From the NCBI GenBank assembly GCA_002336465.1, contig DDEP01000074.1, forward strand, positions 1 to 9,380: a stretch of DNA of 9,380 nucleotides. Reading direction: 5' to 3'. The stretch's first letter is position 1. Each line of letters starts with the position of its first letter. The notes beneath the pieces were generated by a model. It did no database searches. It worked only from the letters and a program-made list of their open reading frames with translations, and was not told the origin of the DNA. Below are positions 1 through 6,439 of this stretch, in pieces. The position numbers and the translations under genes were made by a program. This DNA comes from Pedobacter sp. UBA1951. GTDB lineage: Bacteria; Bacteroidota; Bacteroidia; Sphingobacteriales; Sphingobacteriaceae.

Positions 1-435
1 ACAGAAAGCAAACCTTCCATGGTATTTTCAAATAACAAGTTCAATAAGCTTGTTAATAGCTTTAGTGATTCTATAACGCTGGCTGCCACCAACCAATGCA
101 ATGTGGGCAATAATGCAATGCTAGGCCAGTTGCTATTTGCCAGCAAACTTTATCATATGGACACCTTAAGGGTTAATAAAGTATTTGACCTTGGATTTGA
201 TTATGAATCGAGCAAAGCAGCAGGAAAGATTGTAGGCTTAACATCTGGCAGCAATGCAGCCAAAGCCGGTTTAACTGAAAATATGGAACTGACCGAGCAA
301 TGTTCCATCTGGTTTAATAATACCGAGAAACCTGCTGTAATTGGCGTTACCGACAGTGGAAAAGAAAGGGCAATTCAATATATCCCGGTGCGAAGTGTGG
401 ATATAAAAATACCACAGGTAAGCATTGAGAAATAG
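1..435 (+). CDS. PDZ-domain protein, C-terminal part (possible M61-type peptidase)
   Basis: The reading frame is open from the first base of the window, so the gene starts upstream and only its last 144 residues are seen; the ATG at 19 is probably internal. About 79-91 residues in, the segment GLTSGSNAAKAGL matches the core of a PDZ domain, preceded by a VFDLGFDYE strand. The usual Gly-Asp after the AGL turn is replaced by Glu-Asn. The protein ends about 50 residues later with no further domain. A C-terminal PDZ of this kind, after a 'LGF' strand, is common in Bacteroidetes M61 (glycyl aminopeptidase-like) peptidases, and this is the best guess. The HExxH catalytic region would lie outside the window, so another PDZ protein such as a secreted protease or scaffold is possible. 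The stop TAG is at 433-435. No operon link to the next gene is suggested, because 371 bp and a probable terminator separate them. Confidence 0.7.
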   Translation, partial: TESKPSMVFSNNKFNKLVNSFSDSITLAATNQCNVGNNAMLGQLLFASKLYHMDTLRVNKVFDLGFDYESSKAAGKIVGLTSGSNAAKAGLTENMELTEQCSIWFNNTEKPAVIGVTDSGKERAIQYIPVRSVDIKIPQVSIEK

Positions 436-547
436 GTATTCTAAAGATGCTACCTCTGCTCCATTGTGTGTATATATTATGAGAAGTAAGCCGTAAATTT
501 TTAGAGATAACGGGAGAGCACTTGCTGATTATAGGATGGTTAACCTT

Positions 548-615
548 CCCTAAACCTCCATTTAATATAAGTTTAGCTTTAAATTAACCGGGTTTTAGGG
601 TTGCTTTCTTTTTTT
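548..615 (+). terminator. Probable terminator of the upstream PDZ gene
   Basis: CCCTAAACC (548-556) pairs with GGTTTTAGGG (591-600), giving nine pairs with one bulged T at 593. Inside the loop a second stem, ATTTAA (560-565) with TTAAAT (579-584), can stack. The outer stem is followed after a short gap by T-rich sequence that includes seven Ts in a row (609-615). Position (about 110 bp past the stop) and shape fit a factor-independent terminator, but the bulge, long loop and interrupted T tract make it imperfect. It could instead be a regulatory structure. Confidence 0.4.
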
Positions 616-764
616 CTTCCAATTGATTTTATAAGCCTCTGTTTATTAGTTTTTTAAAAGGGTTTCTTTACTATTTGTAACTGTAACGGCTTTTATACAT
701 AGTTTAATGTACGTTAATAGCGTAGTAATACAGGCTTTATCTGGTTGCTTCAATTTTGTTTCCG

Positions 765-785
765 CATCTTCTAAGGTGGAAGATG
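765..785 (+). promoter_or_regulatory. 5' leader hairpin before the receptor start
   Basis: CATCTTC (765-771) and GAAGATG (779-785) are perfect inverted repeats. The stem can extend inward by a T-G wobble and an A-T pair, giving about nine pairs closed by an AGG triloop. It sits 21 bases before the ATG at 807 and is not followed by a T tract, so it is not a terminator. If transcription starts a few bases after the CAATTTTG near-match at 751-758, the hairpin would lie at the very 5' end of the mRNA, where it could protect the message or bind a regulator. That role is inference; only the inverted repeat is seen. Confidence 0.45.
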
Positions 786-806
786 GTGATGTAAATTAAA
801 AACAAA

Positions 807-3800
807 ATGAAGAAACTATTTACTTGTTTACTTTTATTATTCGCAGTATTGGGCGTTCATGCGCAAATTACAACTGGCACTTTGACCGGAACCGTACGCG
901 ATACTAAAGAGGCACTTTCTGGGGTAACCATAAAGGCTGTTCACGTACCTTCGGGCACAACCTATACCGGGAGTACCAACAAAGATGGACGTTATACGCT
1001 CCCTAACTTAAGACCTGGTGGTCCGTACCGCATACAGATCAGTTACGTGGGCCGTACACCTAAAGTAATAGAGAACATAAATATAGGTTTAGGAGATCCG
1101 TACCTATTAAACCTTACCATGGATGAAAACGGACAGCAATTGGGAGAGGTTAAAATTATGGGAGCATTAAAAAACTCAACATTAAATGCCAACCGCACCG
1201 GAACATCAACCAATTTATCTACTAAAGAAATTGAGGCTTTGCCTACGTTGAACCGCAGTTTAAATGATCTGATCAGGCTAACACCTCAATCTAATGGCGT
1301 AAGTATTGGCGGAGGTAACTCTCGCCAGAATAATGTAACCGTTGACGGGGCCGATTTTAACAACAATTTTGGTATCGGTAACAATTTGCCTGGTAATGGT
1401 AACCCGGTTTCTATAGATGCCTTAGAAGAAATATCGGTTAATGTTACGCCTTATGATGTAAAACAAACAGGATTTATCGGCGGATCTATCAATGCCGTTA
1501 CCCGTTCTGGTACCAACGATTTTTCGGGTTCTGCTTATACTTATTTTAGAAATCAGAAACAAATAGGACGTAAAGTAAGCAACTATCCAGAATTGGATAT
1601 GCCTACCGATCAAAGCTACCAAACCCTTGGATTTAGACTGGGAGGTCCAATCATGAAAAATAAACTTTTCTTTTTTGTGAACGCAGAAAGAGAAGACCAG
1701 AACAGACCGGGGCAAACTAGAGTTGCTGCTACACCAGAAGCGCCATATGGTACGGGAGGCCCTAATGTGGTGCGCCCAACAGCGGCAGAGTTAGATATGA
1801 TCAGCAAATATTTAAGAGAGCATTATGGTTATGAAACTGGTCCATACCAAGGTTATGGCTTTAAAACAGAACGTACAAATTTATTGGCTCGCTTAGACTG
1901 GAATATCAACAACAACAACCGCTTTAACATTAGAGGTAGTTATGTAAAAACCAAGAGTCCGTCTTTTGTAAGTGGCTCAAGAAGTCCATTGGGTAATTTC
2001 CCGGGAGGAGGTTCACGTACAGGAAGCAGCGCTTTGCCTTTTAAAAACTCAAACTACTACCAAGAAAGCAATTTGTACTCTATTACAGCAGAGTTGAACA
2101 GCAAAATAGCCAATAGATACAACAATACTTTACGCGCTTCTTATACAAACCAGAACGATCCGAGAAGTTCTGATAGCCAAGTTTTTCCATTGGTAGATAT
2201 TTTAAAGGCCGAAGGAAACTCGCAACCTACACCATTTACTACGTTTGGTTACGAACCGTTTACTTATGGCAACCTTAGAGATGTGCAGGTATATTCGTTA
2301 AATGACTATTTAACTTGGTCTGTGGGCAAACATAATTTTACAACAGGTGCTCAAGTAGATTACAATGTTACTAAAAACGGTTTTCAGCGTTTTGCAACAA
2401 GCTATTATACCTTTAACTCATGGGATGATTTTGTAAATGGCGCCAAACCTATCGAGTTTGCGCAAACTTATTCTTTATCACCAAATTATGAGCAGGCGTT
2501 TCCTTCTTATAAATTCTGGCAGTTTTCTGCTTACGGGCAAGATGAGATTTCTGTTACCGATCGTTTACGTGTAACAGCAGGCGTTCGTTTTGATTTGGGT
2601 ACTTATCCAAATGTGTTAAAAGAACATCCTTTGGTTTCTCAGTTAACTTTTGCGCATGGCGAGAAATTAAATACAGGTAATTTGCCCAAATCTAAAGTGG
2701 CAATTTCACCTCGTTTAGGTTTTAACTGGGATATAAAAGGAGATCGTAGCTTACAACTTAGAGGAGGGGCAGGTATCTTTACCGGAAAAATCCCTAACGT
2801 ATGGATCGTAGCGCAAGCTGCGGATGCAGGTATGCTGCAAATTACAGAAACCTATTCAGGGCAAAACAATACCCCGGGAGCATTCAATCCTAACATTGGC
2901 GCTTACCGCCCGGCTACGCCACCTACTGCGGGTACGGTGTTGCCAAATCCTATTACGGTAATGGATAAAGATTTAAAAATGCCTTCTGTATTTAAAACCA
3001 GTTTAGCTTTTGATTTTAAACTTCCGGGAGGTATTACCGGTAGTATAGAAGGTATTTACAACAAAGATTTGCGTACGGTTTATTTCCGTAATGCCAATCT
3101 CATAGAACCAACAGCATTAAATATTAAAGATTATCCAGATCACCGTTTAATTTACCCTAGCGATAATACCAATAAATTTATTAACCCTATTTTAAACGGA
3201 CAGGCCGTGCCTAACGGAACTGTAATTGCGCCTACTACGGGCAATCCAAAACCAGCGCAACCCGGAGCTTTCAACGTAATCGTTTTAGATAACTCTAGTA
3301 AAGGCTGGTATTATTCGGTTACAGCTACGTTAAGCAAGAAATTTGCAGGTGGTTTTGGTGCGACGGTTTCTTATGTAAAGAGCGAAGCCAAAAGTTTGTT
3401 TGAAGGCGGAGGAGATCAAACCCTTTCGGCTTGGCAAAGTGTAACTACAGTAAATGGTGCTAACCACCCAGAGTTAGGCTATTCAGGTTTCGTTTCTCCG
3501 GATCGTGTAATTGCATCGGTATATTACCGTAAAGAGTTTATCAAGAAGCTAGGTACACAAATTACTTTAGTTTATGATGGCTCAAACGGACGTACATCTT
3601 ATGTTTATTCTACAAACATTACCAGAGATGGAGGTGGAAGCAGCTTGATTTATGTACCAAAAGATGCCTCAGAAATTACTTTTGTGCCATTAACCATAGG
3701 TACCGGAACAGATGCCGTAACTTATACAGCTAAGCAACAAAGCGATTACTTTTTCCGCTATATCGAAAATGATAAATACCTTCGCGGCAGAAAAGGACAA

Positions 3801-4151
3801 TATGCCGAAAGAAATGGAGCAATTACACCTTTTAACGGCCAGTTCGATTTCAAGTTCCAACAAGATATATTCACTAATATTGGTGGTAAACGCAATACTT
3901 TGCAATTTAGCTGGGATGTGTTGAACTTTGGTAACTTGTTAAATAGCAATTGGGGAGTACAACGTACATTTGGAACTTCTTCAATATTAACGCCAACCAA
4001 CGTAGCAGACCTTGATCCAAATGGAACCGTAAAACCTACATTTAAATTGGCTACAGATCGTAACCTCCTCATATCTAAAGGTTACAGAGATGTAGTAAGT
4101 ACAGCCTCTACATGGCGTATGCAATTTGGATTTAGATACATATTTAATTAA
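807..4151 (+). CDS. Oar-type TonB-dependent outer-membrane receptor
   Basis: This 1114-residue protein is an outer-membrane beta-barrel that imports a ligand using energy from TonB-ExbBD. Residues 1-20 form a signal peptide ending VHA-Q. Residues about 21-105 form a carboxypeptidase-regulatory-like beta-sandwich (TGTLTGTVRD, then NKDGRYTLPNL). A TonB-box-like GEVKIMG follows at 113-119. The plug domain spans about 130-240, with NNVTVDGADF and GGSINAVTRSGTNDFSGSAY. The rest is barrel strands, ending in the aromatic-rich FGFRYIFN typical of outer-membrane proteins. The NAVTRSGTN plug signature and the length fit the Oar-like group rather than SusC: no SusD gene follows and the SusC plug-end pattern is absent. 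Two genes for exported phosphoester-cleaving enzymes lie downstream, suggesting a nucleic acid or organophosphate ligand, but the substrate cannot be read from the sequence. The ATG at 807 is favoured because the signal peptide begins there. Confidence 0.93.
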   Translation: MKKLFTCLLLLFAVLGVHAQITTGTLTGTVRDTKEALSGVTIKAVHVPSGTTYTGSTNKDGRYTLPNLRPGGPYRIQISYVGRTPKVIENINIGLGDPYLLNLTMDENGQQLGEVKIMGALKNSTLNANRTGTSTNLSTKEIEALPTLNRSLNDLIRLTPQSNGVSIGGGNSRQNNVTVDGADFNNNFGIGNNLPGNGNPVSIDALEEISVNVTPYDVKQTGFIGGSINAVTRSGTNDFSGSAYTYFRNQKQIGRKVSNYPELDMPTDQSYQTLGFRLGGPIMKNKLFFFVNAEREDQNRPGQTRVAATPEAPYGTGGPNVVRPTAAELDMISKYLREHYGYETGPYQGYGFKTERTNLLARLDWNINNNNRFNIRGSYVKTKSPSFVSGSRSPLGNFPGGGSRTGSSALPFKNSNYYQESNLYSITAELNSKIANRYNNTLRASYTNQNDPRSSDSQVFPLVDILKAEGNSQPTPFTTFGYEPFTYGNLRDVQVYSLNDYLTWSVGKHNFTTGAQVDYNVTKNGFQRFATSYYTFNSWDDFVNGAKPIEFAQTYSLSPNYEQAFPSYKFWQFSAYGQDEISVTDRLRVTAGVRFDLGTYPNVLKEHPLVSQLTFAHGEKLNTGNLPKSKVAISPRLGFNWDIKGDRSLQLRGGAGIFTGKIPNVWIVAQAADAGMLQITETYSGQNNTPGAFNPNIGAYRPATPPTAGTVLPNPITVMDKDLKMPSVFKTSLAFDFKLPGGITGSIEGIYNKDLRTVYFRNANLIEPTALNIKDYPDHRLIYPSDNTNKFINPILNGQAVPNGTVIAPTTGNPKPAQPGAFNVIVLDNSSKGWYYSVTATLSKKFAGGFGATVSYVKSEAKSLFEGGGDQTLSAWQSVTTVNGANHPELGYSGFVSPDRVIASVYYRKEFIKKLGTQITLVYDGSNGRTSYVYSTNITRDGGGSSLIYVPKDASEITFVPLTIGTGTDAVTYTAKQQSDYFFRYIENDKYLRGRKGQYAERNGAITPFNGQFDFKFQQDIFTNIGGKRNTLQFSWDVLNFGNLLNSNWGVQRTFGTSSILTPTNVADLDPNGTVKPTFKLATDRNLLISKGYRDVVSTASTWRMQFGFRYIFN

Positions 4152-4154
4152 ACT

Positions 4155-4198
4155 TTTTACCTGAAAAGGTGCTTGGGATTTTTGCCATACAGGTAAAA
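4155..4198 (+). repeat. Perfect 9-bp inverted repeat overlapping the terminator
   Basis: TTTTACCTG (4155-4163) and CAGGTAAAA (4190-4198) are exact reverse complements separated by 26 bases. The right arm falls in the loop of the terminator stem described next, and the left arm lies just before it. The two stems interleave, so an RNA would have to choose between them or form a pseudoknot. A small ACCT-GAAA-AGGT hairpin (4159-4170) is a third option using the same bases. The repeat could equally be a protein-binding dyad in DNA. Confidence 0.55.
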
Positions 4199-4217
4199 TT
4201 TCCGAGCATCTTTTTTT
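4164..4217 (+). terminator. Intrinsic terminator after the receptor gene
   Basis: GGTGCTTGGGA (4168-4178) pairs with TTCCGAGCATC (4200-4210), giving eleven pairs including three G-T wobbles. Four As before it (4164-4167) can pair with the start of the T tract. Seven Ts follow the stem directly (4211-4217). The loop can fold further through TTTT (4179-4182) with AAAA (4195-4198). This is a classic factor-independent terminator 13 bp after the receptor stop. It lies only 12 bp before the nuclease start, so either the downstream pair depends on readthrough, or a promoter overlaps this region; none was recognised. Confidence 0.75.
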
Positions 4218-4229
4218 AAAGATCAAATA

Positions 4230-5012
4230 ATGATAAAGAAAATAATTTTCCCCTTAGCCGTAGTAATATTGGCTTTTATCCTGCTATCGTGGGGTGTAAT
4301 TGGGCATCGTGCCATTGGGCAGATTGCCGAAAATCATTTAACCCACAAAGCGAAGAATGCCGTGCAAGATTTGTTGGGCACAGAATCTTTGGCTATGGTA
4401 AGTACTTACCCCGATGAGATAAGGCCTTATCAGCAATATGCTTATACCGCCCCTTGGCATTATGTAAACCTACCTCATGGCCTTAGTGAAGAAGCATTTA
4501 ACCAACAGGTTAAGAACATGGATAAAGACAACGTTTACAAAGCACTTCTAACCTGTATGGCTAACCTTAAAGACCCTGTTAAAAGTAAAGAAGATAAAAT
4601 ATTTGCATTGAAGTTTTTAGTGCATTTGGTAGGTGATCTGCACCAACCTATGCATACGGGCAGAGCCGAAGATCTAGGCGGTAATGCTGTTAAAGTAAAA
4701 CTAATGCGCAAAGAAACCAACCTACATGGTTTATGGGATAGCAGTTTAATAGACTATCAGGGCTTAACCTATAAAGAGCTAGCAAAAGCGTGCGATGTAT
4801 ATAAGAAAAAAGAAGTTAAGCAATGGCAAAAAGAAGACATCTTAAAATGGGTATATGAATCTTACCAGATCAGCGAACAGCTTTACAAAGAAGCTGCCGA
4901 AAATCCAGAATTTGATTACAATTATTATCCTAAACATGCCGATATAGTGAAGAAAAGAATTGCACAAGCAGGTGTGAGATTGGCATTTTTATTAAACGAA
5001 ATTTACAAATAG
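4230..5012 (+). CDS. S1/P1-type zinc-dependent nuclease
   Basis: A 260-residue exported phosphodiesterase of the S1/P1 nuclease family, which cuts single-stranded DNA and RNA and often removes 3'-phosphates using three zinc ions. A hydrophobic segment (residues 5-19) is followed by WGVIGH, where Trp21 would become the mature N-terminus that binds zinc in P1 nuclease. All nine expected ligands are visible: Trp21, His26, Asp62 (STYPDEIR), His77 (PWHYVN), His132, Asp136 and His142 (HLVGDLHQPMH), and His166 and Asp170 (NLHGLWD). Spacings match P1 nuclease almost residue for residue. Length (about 240 residues mature) is normal for the bacterial family. The gene follows the receptor by 78 bp and precedes the phosphodiesterase by 4 bp, so it is almost certainly co-transcribed with the latter. 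It probably acts in the periplasm or outside the cell. The related zinc phospholipase C group shares the fold, but the motifs here are of the nuclease type. Confidence 0.93.
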   Translation: MIKKIIFPLAVVILAFILLSWGVIGHRAIGQIAENHLTHKAKNAVQDLLGTESLAMVSTYPDEIRPYQQYAYTAPWHYVNLPHGLSEEAFNQQVKNMDKDNVYKALLTCMANLKDPVKSKEDKIFALKFLVHLVGDLHQPMHTGRAEDLGGNAVKVKLMRKETNLHGLWDSSLIDYQGLTYKELAKACDVYKKKEVKQWQKEDILKWVYESYQISEQLYKEAAENPEFDYNYYPKHADIVKKRIAQAGVRLAFLLNEIYK

Positions 5013-5016
5013 CACG

Positions 5017-6297
5017 ATGAACAATTTAGTAAATACCCTATTGAGAAAATGGTTTTTGTACTTAGGTTTTTGCATGCTTACGAATGCTGCAATGGCCCAA
5101 GCAGATACCACACAACACATTAATCAGCAAAGCAAGAACAGCAAAATTCAGCAGCAGAAACCCTATGTAATCCTGATCTCTGCCGATGGTTTCAGACATG
5201 ATTATGCCGAAAAGTACAAGCCAGAAACCCTATTGAAACTGGGTAAGAGCGGGGTATGGGCAGAGTCTATGATCCCTTCTTACCCTTCGCTTACTTTTCC
5301 AAATCATTATACATTGGTTACAGGTTTATACCCATCCAAGCATGGTTTGGTAAACAATACCTTTTATGATAAAAGTAAGAACGAAAAATACAGCATGGGC
5401 GCCAAAGATAAAGTGAAAGACGGAAGCTGGTATGGCGGAACGCCTTTATGGGTATTGGCCGAAAAACAGAATATGATTTCGGCAAGTATGTTCTGGGTAG
5501 GTTCTGAAGCCGATATACAAAATGTGCGCCCAACCTATTATTATGATTATAACGAGAAAATCAGTACCGATAGCAGAATACAGAAAGTAAAAGAATGGCT
5601 GAGTATGCCCGAGGATCGTAGGCCGCATTTTATTACTTTTTATCTTTCTGAGCCCGATCATACCAGTCACCGTTATGGACCTGATGCACCACAAACTGAA
5701 CAAGAAGTGAAAAGTGTAGATTCGGTGATTTATAAATTAACAGAAATGGTAAAGACCACAAAATTGCCGGTTAATTTCATTTTTGTTTCTGATCATGGCA
5801 TGACGGCTGTTGACACCGAAAACCCTTTACTTCTGCCACAAGGCGTAGATCAAGATAAATTTGTAATCCCTGCATCAGGCACAATGGTAAGCATGCACGC
5901 CAAAGATACGGCCGATATTATGCCAACCTACCGGATCTTAAAAGAGAACGAAAAAGACAATTACAAGGTTTACCTAAAAACCGAAATGCCAGAACATTTC
6001 CATTATAGTGCCAAAGAAGATAAGATGAACAGAATAGGAGATATTTTAGTTATACCTAACTGGCCTAAAGTATTTTCAAAAAATAAACCGGGTATTGGAC
6101 ACCATGGATTTGACCCATCTGTAGTTAAAGATATGCACGCCACTTTTATGGCTTGGGGCCCTGCCTTTAAAAAAGGAGTACGAATACCTGCTTTTGAAAA
6201 CGTACATGTTTATCCTTTAATTGCCGAAATTTTAGGGTTGCGTATTGACGAGCCGATTGATGGTAATAAAGACGTTTTAAAAGGAATTTTAAAGTAA
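5017..6297 (+). CDS. Nucleotide pyrophosphatase/phosphodiesterase (alkaline phosphatase superfamily)
   Basis: A 426-residue exported type I phosphodiesterase/nucleotide pyrophosphatase (NPP). A long signal peptide ends AMA-Q at about residue 27 and is followed by a polar, Gln-rich linker to residue 48. The two-metal site is complete: Asp57 (ISADGF), nucleophile Thr93 (YPSLTFPNHY), Asp214 and His218 (EPDHTSH), Asp259 and His260 (VSDHGM), and His363 (GHHGFD). Asn114 sits 21 residues after the nucleophile as in characterised NPPs, and Phe94 and Tyr209 occupy positions that line the nucleotide pocket in them, which favours a nucleoside phosphoester substrate. Known family substrates include dinucleotides, NTPs, nucleotide sugars and some phospholipids; the exact one is unknown here. 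It starts 4 bp after the nuclease stop with no Shine-Dalgarno, indicating one transcript and probably linked roles, with the nuclease producing oligonucleotides or nucleotides that this enzyme cleaves. A bidirectional terminator follows. Confidence 0.92.
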   Translation: MNNLVNTLLRKWFLYLGFCMLTNAAMAQADTTQHINQQSKNSKIQQQKPYVILISADGFRHDYAEKYKPETLLKLGKSGVWAESMIPSYPSLTFPNHYTLVTGLYPSKHGLVNNTFYDKSKNEKYSMGAKDKVKDGSWYGGTPLWVLAEKQNMISASMFWVGSEADIQNVRPTYYYDYNEKISTDSRIQKVKEWLSMPEDRRPHFITFYLSEPDHTSHRYGPDAPQTEQEVKSVDSVIYKLTEMVKTTKLPVNFIFVSDHGMTAVDTENPLLLPQGVDQDKFVIPASGTMVSMHAKDTADIMPTYRILKENEKDNYKVYLKTEMPEHFHYSAKEDKMNRIGDILVIPNWPKVFSKNKPGIGHHGFDPSVVKDMHATFMAWGPAFKKGVRIPAFENVHVYPLIAEILGLRIDEPIDGNKDVLKGILK

Positions 6298-6303
6298 TTG
6301 AAT

Positions 6304-6332
6304 AAAAAAACGGGATGAAATTCATCCCGTTT
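6304..6332. terminator. Bidirectional terminator between convergent genes
   Basis: AAACGGGATGA (6308-6318) pairs with TCATCCCGTTT (6322-6332) through eleven perfect base pairs and a three-base loop. Seven As (6304-6310) lie to the left and a T-rich run to the right, so the structure has a U tract when read from either strand. It lies 10 bp after the phosphodiesterase stop and about 110 bp past the minus-strand methyltransferase stop. It should end both transcripts, with the cleaner U tract on the minus strand. Confidence 0.9.
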
Positions 6333-6350
6333 CTATTTTAATGCAGTAGG

Positions 6351-6369
6351 TGCTGAAACGAGTTCAGCA
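6351..6369. repeat. REP-like extragenic palindrome
   Basis: TGCTGAA (6351-6357) and TTCAGCA (6363-6369) are perfect inverted repeats around an ACGAG loop, followed by TGACG. The motif, read on the minus strand as CGTCATGCTGAAC then TCGTTTCAGCA, resembles an extragenic palindrome that I recall as recurring in Pedobacter-like genomes. It lies between two convergent genes, where such elements usually occur. Next to it, ACGGTA (6372-6377) and TACCGT (6394-6399) form another short inverted repeat. The palindrome is seen directly; membership of a genome-wide family is recalled and cannot be tested from one window. Confidence 0.5.
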
Positions 6370-6439
6370 TGACGGTAATTGATTGTGTAACGATACCGTT
6401 CTATGCAACCCTACCATCTAACTGCCATTCTAACTTTTT

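Larger units (their letters stand above)
436..806. other. Gene-free region and leader upstream of the TonB-dependent receptor
   Basis: This 371-bp AT-rich stretch shows no convincing coding frame. From 5' to 3' it holds a GGTTAACC palindrome (538-545), a long imperfect hairpin followed by T-rich sequence (548-615), and a tandem TGTAACTGTAAC (676-687). It then has a near-match to the Bacteroidetes -7 box, CAATTTTG (751-758, consensus TAnnTTTG), and a perfect hairpin (765-785) just before the receptor start. No good TTG -33 element was found at the expected distance from 751, so the promoter position is uncertain. The bases just before the ATG at 807 are A-rich with no Shine-Dalgarno, as is usual in this phylum. 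Confidence 0.6.

Noticed and set aside
669..687. TACTATTTG plus TGTAACTGTAAC as a receptor promoter or operator
   Set aside because: The spacing is TAnnnTTTG rather than TAnnTTTG, no TTG -33 partner was seen, and a 6-bp tandem repeat alone is weak evidence in AT-rich DNA.
807..4151. SusC-type receptor of a polysaccharide utilisation locus
   Set aside because: No SusD gene follows, no glycan enzymes are nearby, and the NAVTRSGTN plug region fits Oar-like receptors better.
3690..4226. Minus-strand open frames across the receptor 3' end and the junction
   Set aside because: They overlap the barrel-coding region of the receptor and show no homology or start context; the junction is better explained by the terminator stems.
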